Assembly: GCA_902805475.1 (NCBI GenBank)
Contig: CADCSX010000001.1
Coordinates: 2,046,001 to 2,110,000, forward strand
DNA length: 64,000 nucleotides
Direction of reading: 5' to 3'
Source of the DNA: Entonaema liquescens
Taxonomy: Eukaryota; Ascomycota; Sordariomycetes; Xylariales; Xylariaceae
Shown: positions 46,708-59,033 of the stretch, piece after piece
Position numbering within the stretch: the stretch's first letter is position 1
Layout: each line of letters opens with the position of its first letter
Translations under genes and position numbers: made by a program
Notes under the pieces: generated by a model
What the model was told of the DNA's origin: nothing
Database searches by the model: none
Seen by the model: the letters and a program-made list of their open reading frames with translations, nothing else

Positions 46708-46748
<41 letters not shown>
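46708..46748 (+). repeat. Homopolymer A tract, 41 bases
   Basis: An unbroken run of A, the longest homopolymer in the window. It could be microsatellite slippage or the poly-A tail of a retroposed sequence. I see no retroelement coding remnant upstream. Confidence 0.85.
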
Positions 46749-46751
<3 letters not shown>

Positions 46752-46784
46752 ATCGAATATGGTGAGAGATGAAAAAAGATAGGA

Positions 46785-46826
46785 TGCAAATGCAAATGCA
46801 AGTGCAAGTGCAAATACAAATACAAT
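46785..46826 (+). repeat. TGCAAA hexamer repeat, seven units
   Basis: Seven consecutive 6-bp units: TGCAAA, TGCAAA, TGCAAG, TGCAAG, TGCAAA, TACAAA, TACAAT. Lies 36 bp beyond the poly-A tract. Confidence 0.9.
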
Positions 46827-48889
46827 GGTCAAGTCTGGTAATTACATGGTTACCTAAGGTACGCCCTCCCTCCTTCTCAGCTTCTCGCTTGCAGGAAGCT
46901 GCAGATGCAGGTTGCATCATGGGATGATGTACTTCGCATATACTAATAAACCTTGAACCTCGCCTATAGAAAGTTACCGCTTCGGGCCATTCTTTACCAC
47001 TAAAAAGGAAGTCAATTGGTCACTCAGCACTTTGCTATCTCAAAAGGCTCCCATCCCTCAATACCTAGGTACCAACTATTGTAACTCCGCTAGGTACAGG
47101 TACCGTGTAGTCGATCCAAGCGCCCCGCGCGCAATTATACCTAGGTAGTTCTTTCAATTATACCAGGGTTAGTTAGTTCTTCTTCACACCGCTCACCTCC
47201 CCAAGCCATTGGCAATTATCTCATCTCACATGTTATCCCGCGCGTGGCTGCGTGGGTATAAGCTCACCTCCTTCGGTCGTGTTTTACTAGAGATGTCCGG
47301 CTTATTGCGACTTGCGCGGATGATCGATCTGCAGACTGACCTACCTCACATGCATCTATATATGTACGTAAAACCGATGAGGCATCCCGCATGATTAACA
47401 AGACCCGCTCATTGGTTTTGTTATCTCTCGGAACCTGAACATCTAGGTGAGGGAGCTTGCATCTTCACCACGATGATCGGCAACGATATTACCGTCACCC
47501 ACCATCTCAGCATTACAAGAATGCAACTTTCAAAATTTTCCTCCGAAAATTCTACCACAACGATAATAGGTACCTATATTCATCGGCGTATCTAAGCGCG
47601 CTTACTTCTAGGTACACCTCAATGAGTCAGTTGCCACTTACAAACGGCGTTCCCGTCTATGCTGCGCTATTCTCAAGATTCACTAAGGCCATGAACTTCT
47701 AGATATGCTCAGCATTCTCATTGGTCAAAGCAATTGCAGCGCCTCATCTCCGGGTAGAACATACTAACCTAAGACATGCACACTTAGTCTATCGTACCAC
47801 CGAACCTCACCATGTAGAATAGACCACAAAGACGAATGTTTTTCTTCCCCTCTCGAACTCCCCATCGAGAATATTCACCGCTCCTTCAACCCTCTTCAAG
47901 TCTACCCTTTCTGATTGGTACAATTATAGGGTTACACTTAGCTAGCCTGAAATAGTCGGCAGTGGCACATGACGAGCATATTGCCTCGCATCGAGACCCT
48001 TGAGATATATCTTTACCCCACGTTTCTAAGACCCATGGATTCCGGATCACGCAAAAGTGCATACATGTGGCATGTATAATACCAAGATTTACAAATGAGC
48101 TATCCCCAAGATGGGATTCTTTGTTTGCGATATGGGAGATTGCCGCGTAATGCATCGATCAATGAGGTGAGACATAGCTGGTCCTCGGGATAATGTTAAG
48201 TTCAAGCATGGTTCAGGGCCGAGCCTTGAGATTAAGGATGCAGACAACCCCCAACCTCGGAGCCCGGAAGTTCTACTAACCATAGCATGTAAATACGCAC
48301 TTTTTAACGTTCGACCATAAAGCGAGCTCCTCTAGGCCGAAAATTTTATCGAAAGACACATTCAGACGGAAGATAGAAATCCAGAGGCAACAGACAGACA
48401 GAGTAGAAGCCGTATCAACGGCTGGCATAGTTTTCTGGACTTTACTCCCAGGGTTGACTTAAGAATATCTGAAGCAGTAGAACATCTCGTCAGCTAAGTG
48501 ATACCTAACTAAAACCCACGCTATGCTGGTGGTTTCAGTATCTCAGGTTCAAGGTTAGAATTAATTCAAGACCTCGAGTATTCTTAATACTATCATCGTA
48601 ACAATAGCGCACGAAAAGTAACTTGGTAGGGATCTTGAATCAAAGAGATGAAAATCCAGTCAGGGAAGCCATCACCTCCAGGTAGGGTTAAGATTGACCC
48701 ATAGTGTATAAGTCGTCGATCGAAAGAAGGTGAATATCTCATCTGATGGCCGTCAATCGAGGACACTAAAAAATAAAGAGAAATCCTGACACAGCGGTAG
48801 GTTGCGACATGGAGGGTTATAAATACCTGCCCAGTGTACCGATGGAGTATCAATTGTGGTATCGGTATGCAAAAGTTTCTGTCAAGTTG

Positions 48890-48921
48890 AACTTAGGCAC
48901 ATCTAAACTTAGGCACATCTA
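48890..48921. repeat. Perfect 16-bp tandem duplication
   Basis: AACTTAGGCACATCTA occurs twice in immediate succession (48890-48905 and 48906-48921). Confidence 0.9.
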
Positions 48922-50546
48922 CAAGGAACACTTCCAATCTAAACTTTATATTTGAGTTTGACAGCAACTGGAACTTCATATGCTGTAACTTGAAGGCTGG
49001 CAATTCCCCCCCTTTTTCCTTCAATATATTTCTTATGCACATCTATTCTATTATCTATTTTTGTTCATGGTATTCAATGGGTTTTCGACAACATATAGAC
49101 AACCCTATTAGCAATAGACTACCTACCTAGCTAAGAGGCATATATGATTACATTCCAGAGTTCATGGATTTAACTTCTTATATTACTTAGGTCGTGTCAA
49201 TACTACATGTTACCCATGTGGTCGAACGTCTAAGGTACTACTATTCTATTTTAATTGTTGGTAGGTATTTGCTTCTAGAAATTATGCTGACTTCTCCTCC
49301 TTTAACAACGCAAACTTCCTTCGTCTAACTATATAAACCCCTAAGTATGCTTAATAGCTTGGTGTTACAACAGGTGTTTTACCTATTATTATAATAGGCA
49401 ATCCTACACATGAGAAATTCATAATTAGATGGATCAAGGGGCAACTTTGAGTTTACTTAAGGATAGCTACCTACCTACCTACCTAGGTATCTAGTTATAA
49501 AGTATTCGTCATACTTGTAAATCAACCCAAAATCATTGGTCCTAGGTGTCTTCTCGCTGACCATTATATAATCCAAAGTAATACGATACATCTTATAAGT
49601 TCGGATCATCTATTAGTTATTCTTTATCCTATAAGTTATCCAAAGTGTAGCTCACTAATTCGTCCATACATTATTATTGTATCTTTTCATTCAATTCGTT
49701 ACCTAAAATCTCAGTTGCGTGACTTCTATACCAGTTGGGTATGTTTTTAGAACAAGATCCTAACTTTATGATGCTGGTGAAAATTGCCACTGATAATTGG
49801 CATTTCATTTAAGTCGCTCTCATAAAGCATTTGGAACAAGGATCTCTTATGTTTACTTAGTAGTGAAGTTCCTGATTCACCTAGGACTTCGTATTATAGA
49901 CAATCATCAAATTGGGAAAGTTTTAGCTTATAATAAAGCTACACGTAATAGAAAGAAAAGCAGGTGAGCGTTACAACCCCCATGTGCGTAGATACATACA
50001 TGATGTAGGTATCCAGATACTTGAAAATACAGATCGAGTCTAGGCCGTATGAGCCAGTCAGAGGACGAGATTTTCCTGTACTTATGGTCCAGATCCTGGT
50101 CCCACTGGTGCTTGTTGTACGTGACTCAACGCTGATTGGACCCCACAGTGTTCAAGGCGGGACTCTTACGTAGCACTGCATTGCAATTGGCAGCACTTGG
50201 AGCGGGAGCTTGTACATAGTACGAACAAGAAGGGACGAGCAAGGAAAAAAAAAAAAATTTTGGTACAAATCAATATTCGATGAAATTTTCTTCGGTCAAA
50301 CTTAACTTTTTTTCCTCATACTACACAATTCTTACAATTATCATACGATTGTCAATTGTGCTTTAAGCCGACATGATATATTGATTAGACAACTGTTTTG
50401 CGGCCTTAGAGAGCTCCGCCCTTGAGCCTCCTAATTGCTGCTCCCAGACAGCCCCTCCTTGTGCCCCTCCATCGTTTTTCTAGTCATTATCGTCAAGTCT
50501 AGGCTCAGACACCCCCCTCTCGAGCTCGCGGCCAGCACGAGTCGAC

Positions 50547-53500
50547 ATGGCGACCCCAATTCATTACCAGCCCGCTTCTGCGCGGATAGTCGACTCAGAA
50601 GACGAAGGTCTCATGTGCCTTGACCTTCAAGACCACTCTTCCTACCAAGGCTACAGCTTCGGTGCCAAGAAGAGCATCGCTGGAGAACTAGTCTTCCAGA
50701 CTGGTATGGTGGGATACCCAGAGTCGGTAACAGACCCTTCGTATCGCGGCCAGATTCTCGTAATCACATTCCCTCTCGTGGGAAACTATGGTGTGCCTTC
50801 AAGAGAAACAATGGACGAACTCCTTCGTGACCGCCCTGCACATTTCGAGTCGTCCCAGATCCATATTGCTGGTCTCGTGGTATCATCCTACGCCGGCGAA
50901 GAGTTCTCGCACTACCTCGCGGCCTCATCTCTAGGGACATGGCTAAAGGAACAGGGAGTTCCCGCTATGTATGGTGTCGATACGAGAGCTCTTACGGAAC
51001 GTATTCGTCAAGAGGGTAGCATGCTAGGTCGAATGCTGCTGCAAAAGCAGGATTTAACAAATGGAACTACCAACGGTAGCAATGGCACAGTAGGCTACCA
51101 AATTAAGAATGACTGGAAGCCTCACTTCGAATCAGTCGATTGGGTCAATCCCAATACTAAAAACCTTGTAGCAGAGGGTAAGTGCCCCCTTATAGACAGG
51201 CTGTCAGTATCATGATGCTGATTGGCTTGCAGTTTCTATTAAACAGCCCCAACTCTACAAGCCGGATCCCGCCACGGCCTTAAAACACCCCTCTGGGCGC
51301 CCGCTTCGTGTACTCTGCCTGGATGTTGGTATGAAAAACAATCAACTTAGATGCTTCTTAAACAGAGGCGTTGAAGTGCTCGTATGCCCATGGAACCATG
51401 ATTTTGCTAGCGGCGCCGGGACTGAATACGATGGTCTCTTCATCTCGAACGGACCTGGAGACCCTGCTGTTATGCGCCAACCCGTAGAGCAGATTGCCAA
51501 GGCAATGGAGACCAACCGAACACCGGTCTTCGGCATCTGTCTTGGTCACCAACTGCTTGCCCAGGCGGCTGGTGCTAAGACCGTAAAAATGAAGTTTGGT
51601 AACCGTGGACACAATATCCCTTGCACAAGCATGGTTACCGGGAAGTGCCATATTACTTCGCAAAACCATGGTTTCGCGGTTGACGCACAAACACTTACAT
51701 CAGAATGGAAGGAGTTGTTCGTAAACGCCAACGACGGTAGCAATGAGGGAATCATGCACGTCAACAAACCATACTTCAGTGTACAGTTCCACCCTGAAAG
51801 TACACCTGGCCCTCGTGACACCGAATTCCTCTTTGACGTTTTCATAAATACTATTGTCGACTGCGCCAAGGACCAGACACTTCTGGATTCCCCAGTCAAA
51901 TTCCCTGGGGGAACCGCCGAAGAAAACGAGCTATTGCACCCGCGTGTCAATGTCAAGAAGATCCTTGTTCTCGGAAGTGGTGGTCTCAGCATCGGGCAAG
52001 CAGGTGAATTCGATTACTCTGGAAGCCAAGCCATAAAGGCTCTAAAAGAAGAGGGCATTTATACTGTCCTTATAAACCCTAACATTGCGACGATCCAAAC
52101 CTCGAAAGGTCTCGCTGATAAGGTTTATTTCCTTCCTGTAACTGCTGAGTTTGTTCGTAAAGTTATCATCTACGAACGCCCGGATGCGATATACGTTACC
52201 TTTGGAGGTCAGACTGCCCTCCAAGTCGGCATTCAGCTCAAAGATGAGTTCGCAGATCTCGGCGTAAAGGTGCTGGGTACGCCTATCGACACGATTATTA
52301 CCACAGAAGATCGAGAACTCTTCGCTCGTAGTATGGACTCGATTGGTGAGAAGTGTGCCAAATCCGCTTCTGCGAGCAGTGTAGATGAGGCTATGCGTGT
52401 TGTCCAGGACATCGGTTTCCCTGTTATTGTCAGAGCTGCCTACGCTCTAGGTGGATTGGGCAGTGGATTTGCGAATAACGAAGCCGAGCTTCTAGATCTC
52501 TGCAACAAGGCTTTGGCAGCAAGCCCACAAGTCCTGATTGAGCGAAGTATGAAGGGCTGGAAGGAAATAGAATACGAGGTTGTACGGGACGCTCAGGATA
52601 ACTGCATTACCGTCTGCAACATGGAAAATTTCGATCCTCTCGGTATTCACACGGGTGACTCAATCGTCGTGGCCCCGTCGCAGACGCTATCGGATGAAGA
52701 TTACAACATGCTACGAACAACAGCAGTTAATGTTATCCGTCATCTTGGTGTGGTCGGTGAATGTAATATTCAGTACGCTTTGAACCCGTTTTCAAAGGAG
52801 TACTGTATCATTGAAGTCAACGCCAGGCTGTCAAGATCATCCGCCTTAGCATCCAAGGCTACAGGCTATCCCCTTGCGTTTATCGCTGCCAAACTAGGAC
52901 TGGGCATTCCGCTAAAAGAAATCAAGAACACAGTCACAAAAGTGACCTGTGCCTGTTTTGAGCCTTCTCTAGATTACGTTGTTGTTAAGATGCCCCGGTG
53001 GGACTTGAAGAAGTTCACCAGGGTATCTACACAACTTGGCTCGTCGATGAAGAGTGTCGGCGAGGTTATGAGTATCGGAAGAACATTCGAAGAAGCTATC
53101 CAGAAGGCAATTAGAGCCATTGACTTCCACAACCTTGGCTTTGGCGAAACCAAAGCTCTCATGTCAATTGACGACGAGTTGCAGACTCCATCTGATCAGC
53201 GTCTCTTTGCCATTGCAAATGCTATGCATGCTGGATATTCGGCGGAGAGGATATGGGAGCTCACAAAGATTGACAAGTGGTTCTTGCACAAGCTCATGGG
53301 TCTCAGCCAATTCAGCAAGGAGATGGCCACATACACCACGGGCCAAATTTCTGGCCGCCCTGACTTGCTTCTTCAGGGCAAGCGGCTTGGATTTAGTGAT
53401 CGCCAATTGGCGAAGTTCTGGGACTCCAATGAACTGGCCGTGAGACGTATGAGGCTGGAAGCAGGAATAACTCCTTATGTTAAGCAGATCGATACTGTTG

Positions 53501-56500
53501 CTGCCGAGTTCCCTGCCTATACCAACTACCTCTATCTCACATATAACGCTTCGGCACATGATATCGACTTTAATGATCACGGTGTAATGGTTCTTGGTTC
53601 TGGCGTCTACCGTATTGGCTCCTCTGTCGAATTCGATTGGTGCTCAGTCAGAGCAATCCGCACACTTCGAGAGTCTGGTTTCAAGACCATCATGGTGAAC
53701 TATAATCCCGAAACCGTCAGTACCGACTATGACGAGGCGGATCGTCTATACTTCGAGAACATCAACTTGGAAACTGTTCTTGATATTTATCAGATGGAAT
53801 CCGCCAGTGGAGTTCTCGGTGCTATGGGTGGTCAGACCCCCAACAACATCGCATTGCCCCTGCTACGTTCAGGTGTTAAAGTCCTGGGAACGTCGCCGGA
53901 GATGATCGACAGGGCTGAGAACCGTTACAAGTTCTCTCGTATGCTTGATGAAATCGCTGTCGATCAGCCAACCTGGAAAGAGCTTACAAGTTTCGAGGAC
54001 GCCAGGAGTTTCTGCCGAAAGGTTGAGTACCCAGTGCTAGTTCGACCTTCATATGTCTTATCAGGTGCTGCAATGAACACCGTATACTCCGAGGCAGATC
54101 TCGAATTATACCTACAACAGGCTGCAGAGGTTTCGCGTGAGCATCCCGTGGTGATCACAAAGTACATTGAGAACGCAAAGGAGATTGAGATGGATGCTGT
54201 TGCGAAGGACGGAAATGTCGTGGGCCATTTCATATCCGAACATGTCGAAAATGCTGGCGTCCATTCTGGTGATGCGACTCTTATTCTGCCGCCGCAGGAT
54301 CTTGAGCCAACTACGATCCAACGCATTGTAGAGGCTACCCGGAAGATTGGCGCTAAACTTAACGTTACTGGCCCATTCAATATCCAATTCATTGCGAAGG
54401 ACAATGATATCAAGGTCATTGAGTGTAACGTCCGAGCCTCGCGTTCGTTCCCCTTTGTGTCGAAGGTCATGGGAGTTGACCTTATTGAGATGGCAACCAA
54501 AGCAATTATGGGAGTTCCATTTGCTGAATACCCGCCAACCACTCTTCAGCCGGACTGCGTCGGTGTGAAAGTCCCGCAATTCAGCTTCTCGAGACTGTCT
54601 GGTGCCGATCCAGTATTGGGTGTAGAGATGGCTTCCACCGGAGAGGTTGCTTGCTTCGGTATGGATAAATACGAAGCGTATCTTAAGGCGTTAATGTCAA
54701 CTGGCTTTAAGATTCCAAAGAGTAATATTCTTTTATCGATTGGTTCTTACAAGGATAAGAAGGAAATGCTTCCATCTGTCCAGAAACTGCAGAAGATGGG
54801 ATATAAACTCTTTGCCACTGCAGGTACTGCAGACTTCCTTCAAGAGCACGGCATCCCTGTCCAATTCCTGGAGGTCCTTAGTAATGAGGAAGACGACCAG
54901 AGATCCGAGTTCTCGCTCACACAACATCTGGCCAAGAACATGATCAATCTCTACATAAACTTGCCGTCGAACAATAAGTACCGCCGCCCCGCCAATTATA
55001 TGAGTAAGGGCTACCAGACCCGACGAATGGCTGTGGATTACCAGATTCCTCTGGTAACGAATGTGAAGAATGCTAAAATTCTAATCGAGGCTATTGCGAG
55101 ATATTTTGAGCTAGAAATTAGCAGCCGTGACTACCAGACAAGTCATCGTACCATTGTTCTTCCGGGATTGATCAACATCGCGGCTTTCGTACCCGGGATA
55201 GGTACTCAGGGTAGCCATGACCTTCAGGCTGTTACAAAAGCTTCAATCGCCTCTGGTTTCAGCATGATACGGGTTATGCCTTTGGGTATTGAAAGCTCCA
55301 TTACTGACGCGAGGACACTGAAGATTGCTCAGCAGAGCAACAAAGAAGGAGGTTATTGCGATTACAACTTTTCCGTAACGGCTACATCTGACAATGCCGA
55401 CCAGATCAGCCAAGTAACCAGCGAAGTTGGATCACTCTTCATCCCATTCAACCACCTGTCAGATAATATCAGCAAGGTTGCCGCAGTCACCGCGCACTTC
55501 GACTCTTGGCCTACGCATAAGCCAATCCTGACGGATGCTAAGACTACGGACCTTGCCTCCATTCTGTTACTTGCCAGCCTCCACAGTAGGCGTATCCATG
55601 TCACTAGCGTTACGACCAAGGAGGATATCCGCCTCATTGCTCTTAGCAAAGAGAAGGGTTTAAGCGTTACTTGCGACGTCTCGATTTATTCATTGTACCT
55701 ATCGCAGAAGGATTTCCCAGAATGTCAGTGCCTTCCCACAGCCGCCGACCAGAAGGCGCTCTGGGATCATCTGAGCACAATCGACGTCTTCTCTATCGGC
55801 AGCCTGCCGTACCAGCTTGCGCATGCTATGCAGTCTAGTGCCGACCCCACAGTCGGCATTGCTGATGCGTTGCCTCTTCTGTTAACCTCCGTTACGGAAG
55901 GCAGGTTAACGTTGGATGATGTCAAGACGCGCCTGTACGATAATCCAAAGGAGATCTTCGAGCTCCACGAGCAGGTTGGAACCTCTGTTGAAATCGAGAT
56001 TGACCGACCGCGCATTATACCCCAGACAGCGTCGTGGTCACCATTCGCTGGTAAGATCATGCGTGGTGCGGTGCAAAGGGTTACTTTCAACAACAAGACA
56101 GTCTGCCTTGACGGAGAGCTTCTTCCTTTGGCACCTCTCGGAAAGGATATGTCTACTCATGGCAGCATGCCAGCGCCTATGTCGCCACCTATGCCTCAGC
56201 AAACACACCCCTTCGATGCTCTCCGGACACGACGCTTCTCTAACATTGGTAGGCCAGCGGGTTTGTCGCGGCTGACCGATGGTGAGGCAGACGAACAGCG
56301 ACCTGTGTCAAGAAACGTGGCGGCTGCAGATGAGTTCAGTTTGCCGGGACCCGCACGAGCACCGTTCGTCGATTCCTTGCACGACCTTCTTATGCAACCA
56401 TCCGCCTTTAAAAACTCTCATGTGCTCTCCGTAAAGCAGTATACACGGTCTGATCTTCATCTTCTATTCACTGTGGCCCAAGAGATGCGTCTTGGTGTCG

Positions 56501-57379
56501 ACAGAGAAGGCGTCCTTAGTATCCTGCGTGGCCGAGTCCTTTGCACCATGTTCTATGAACCATCTACGCGTACCTCGGCATCTTTCGATGCGGCTATGCA
56601 ACGTCTAGGAGGCAGGACGATTCCTATCACTACGACTCATTCTTCGGTGCAGAAAGGAGAGTCGCTTCAAGATACTCTCAGGACACTCGAATGCTACGGT
56701 GATGCTATCGTTCTGCGCCACCCAGAAGAGAAGTCGGTAGATATTGCGAGGAAGTACAGCAAGATTCCCATCATCAACGGCGGTAACGGCAGCAAGGAGC
56801 ACCCCACACAAGCCTTCCTTGACCTCTTCACAATCCGCGAAGAGTTAGGTACCGTACAAGGCTTGACCATCACTTTTGTGGGTGACCTCCTCTACGGACG
56901 ACCGGTGCACTCGTTAGTATATCTGCTACGACACTACCAGGTCCAGGTTCAATTGGTCGCACCGAAGTCGCTAGCGCTGCCGGCGGACGTTCGCAGCCTT
57001 CTAAAGGAATCTGGACAGTTGCTTTGCGAATCTGAGGAACTTACCCCAGAGATCCTGTCGAGGAGTGACGTGCTATATTGCACTAGGGTTCAAAAGGAGC
57101 GCTTCCCAAGCATCGAGGAGTATGAGAAGGTGAAGAATTCGTATAGAATCGACAACGCAACACTTAAGCATGCAAAGCAGACTACTCGCGTGCTACATCC
57201 CCTGCCGAGGAACGAGGAAGTTGCGGAGGAAGTTGATTATGATCACCGCGCGGCTTATTTCAGACAGGTAGGTGTTTGAAAGAGTTTCTACATTTTATAA
57301 GCATTTACTAATGTGTCTCCAGATGAGGTACGGTCTTTACTGCCGAATGGCCCTGCTGGCCTTGGTCATGTCCGGTTGA
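50547..57379 (+). CDS. URA2: Multifunctional CAD-like pyrimidine enzyme (CPSase II / aspartate transcarbamylase)
   Basis: Cytosolic fusion enzyme (Aspergillus pyrABCN, yeast URA2) for the first two steps of UMP synthesis, feedback-inhibited by UTP. Exons 50547-51177, 51233-57267 and 57323-57379 give 2240 residues. Order: glutamine amidotransferase with nucleophile Cys313 in FGICLGHQLL and its partner motif VQFHPES; two ATP-grasp carbamoyl-phosphate synthase halves (GSGGLSIGQAGEFDYSG in the first; GSGVYRIGSSVEFDWCS in the second); a regulatory MGS-like region near YKLFATAGTADFLQEHGIP; a dihydroorotase-like domain; a linker; then aspartate transcarbamylase from about residue 1930 (FYEPSTRTSASFDAAM, HPTQAFLDLFTI). 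The dihydroorotase-like domain reads LPGLINIAAFVPG where active enzymes have a His-x-His, so it should be inactive as in other fungi. The last exon supplies MRYGLYCRMALLALVMSG. Confidence 0.98.
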
Positions 57380-58109
57380 GAACGGTATATTTTCATCTAT
57401 CGACGGCCTTCCTGTCTGAGGCAATCGTTTATATACCGACGAAGCATAGGGCATAATAGGAGCTCAAAAGTTAGATAGCTACTTCGTAACCATCCTCCGT
57501 AAAGGTTTACCAAAATTACTCGACGTATAGATAGGAACACTGCATTAGATACCATTTAGGCTCACGCCATTTATGAGTGCATGATTAACGTATAAGGCAT
57601 TGGCACGGCGTATATATGTATTTTTGTATATTTGTACTATATTTTGTACTATATTTTGTATATATTGTATATATTATATGTAATGTGCGTACGTATGTAC
57701 GTATGTACGTTGGATATATAGTTATTTATTATTATTATCATTATTTTTGTCATATGTGTGTTAATTTTTGGTTTGTATTTACATTGTCTAAGTACCTAAG
57801 TTAGTCTAGCCTTCAAGTCTAGCTCATCCCCTCTTGTATCCACAACAGTGACTAAACCATTTTCAATTGGAAAGGCCTAGTCTAGCTGTGATATGATGAT
57901 ATAATAAGTACCTAGGTATATTAACATTTCATATCTATATTCTCCAACAGCCAACCGGCCTTCCAATAGGCATAAACGCGCTAATAGGGATATTCAGCCA
58001 CCGATGATTTATCTCACAGCAATTGGTAAATATTAAATATTGCATACAAAAACTACTTTGAAGAAAAGAATTAGTTAAACATAATCGTTACGCTTGTTCC
58101 ATTTGGTTG
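57380..58109. other. Intergenic, AT-rich simple sequence
   Basis: CAD 3' flank and upstream region of the next gene. Between 57605 and 57760 the sequence is dominated by TTGTATAT, TACTATATTTTG and GTACGTAT repeats. An ACCTAGGT palindrome lies at 57910-57917. No gene seen. Confidence 0.5.
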
Positions 58110-59033
58110 ATGAACCGCTTCGGCTACCACCTAATCACCTCATCGTTGCGGCTCGTACGACTTACATACTATCCTACTTACGAATCACTCACATATCGTG
58201 CAATGGCAACATCGCCATCTCCTCTGGGTCCAGCACCCTGGAGGAAACTCTTCCTAGAACATGTTCAGACGATGTCATCGCCCGAATTTACCTTGAGCAC
58301 AATTCGGAAGATTTCCTCTCCATCAGGCACAGCCTACTCACCGCGGGCTCGCACGTGCGTCTTCCGCGGCTTGTTCGCAGGGCTACCGGTGAACCCTAAG
58401 AATGACGCCGAACTGAACCCAGATGTCTACGAGACTGACTTCCCTACATTCACGACGGACTATCGGATGGACAAGATGGCAGAGCTCTTCGGCGTGGAAG
58501 AGGCTAACGAGCAACTCCGGGGCTCAGGGGGCGGCGCCAATGTCGAGGCCGTGTTCTGGGTTAAGGAGACGGGCACTCAGTGGCGCGTCCGCGGCAAGGC
58601 GTATGTACTCGCCCCGGACGTCGAGGACTCATCGGAGGGGAAACAGGTGATATCTACGCTGACATCGCGGATGCGGCGCAAGGACGCAGGCAAGGAATGG
58701 AGCTTCAGCCGGGAAATCACGGCACACTTCGGTAACCTGAGTCCCCTAATGAGAGGGTCGTTCCGGAACCCGCCTCCTGGAACACCCGTATCACTGCCGG
58801 TGGAAGACGATCGGCTGAAGTTGGGGCAGAAGGTGACGGATCTGAACGATGAGGTAGCGAGGGCGAATTTTAGAGTCGTGGTTATTGTGCCGGAGGGAGT
58901 CGATCGTACTGATCTGAGCGATCCGGAACGCGGCCGCAGGTGGCTGTATACGTTCGTTGGGAGTAAATCGGAATCCACGACAGCGGGAGGACTGGTGGAA
59001 GATGGGTGGGAAAAGGTTGAAACATGGCCTTAG
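58110..59033 (+). CDS. PNPOx-fold flavin-binding protein, Alr4036 family
   Basis: Intronless frame of 307 residues matching the pyridoxamine-5'-phosphate-oxidase-like FMN-binding family typified by cyanobacterial Alr4036 and yeast YLR456W/YPR172W, whose substrate is not established. Family features are PAPWRKLFLEHVQTM at the domain start, ARTCVFRGLFAGLP (flavin-binding strand), FTTDYRMDKMAEL, EAVFWVKETGTQWRVRGKAY and, near the end, a Pro-rich segment with FRNPPPGTP. The first ATG (58110) gives a basic, acid-poor leader MNRFGYHLITSSLRLVRLTY, resembling a mitochondrial presequence. The second ATG (58203, MATSPSPLGPAPW) begins where family members normally start, so both are plausible. It is unrelated in sequence to PDX3 in this window, though both belong to the same fold. 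Confidence 0.87.
   Translation: MNRFGYHLITSSLRLVRLTYYPTYESLTYRAMATSPSPLGPAPWRKLFLEHVQTMSSPEFTLSTIRKISSPSGTAYSPRARTCVFRGLFAGLPVNPKNDAELNPDVYETDFPTFTTDYRMDKMAELFGVEEANEQLRGSGGGANVEAVFWVKETGTQWRVRGKAYVLAPDVEDSSEGKQVISTLTSRMRRKDAGKEWSFSREITAHFGNLSPLMRGSFRNPPPGTPVSLPVEDDRLKLGQKVTDLNDEVARANFRVVVIVPEGVDRTDLSDPERGRRWLYTFVGSKSESTTAGGLVEDGWEKVETWP

Larger units (their letters stand above)
45944..50546. other. Gene-free stretch (4.6 kb)
   Basis: Between the divergent YVC1 and CAD genes. No frame with recognisable content; a 139-codon frame just upstream of YVC1 starts at GTG and looks like noise. It contains a 41-A tract, a hexamer repeat, a 16-bp duplication and three ACCTAGGT palindromes (47063, 47139, 49481). 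The CAD promoter side has an A13-TTTT tract around 50247-50263. Confidence 0.5.

Noticed and set aside
57600..57804. Tyr/Val-rich 62-codon frame after CAD
   Set aside because: Translation of TATA/GTAC simple repeats.
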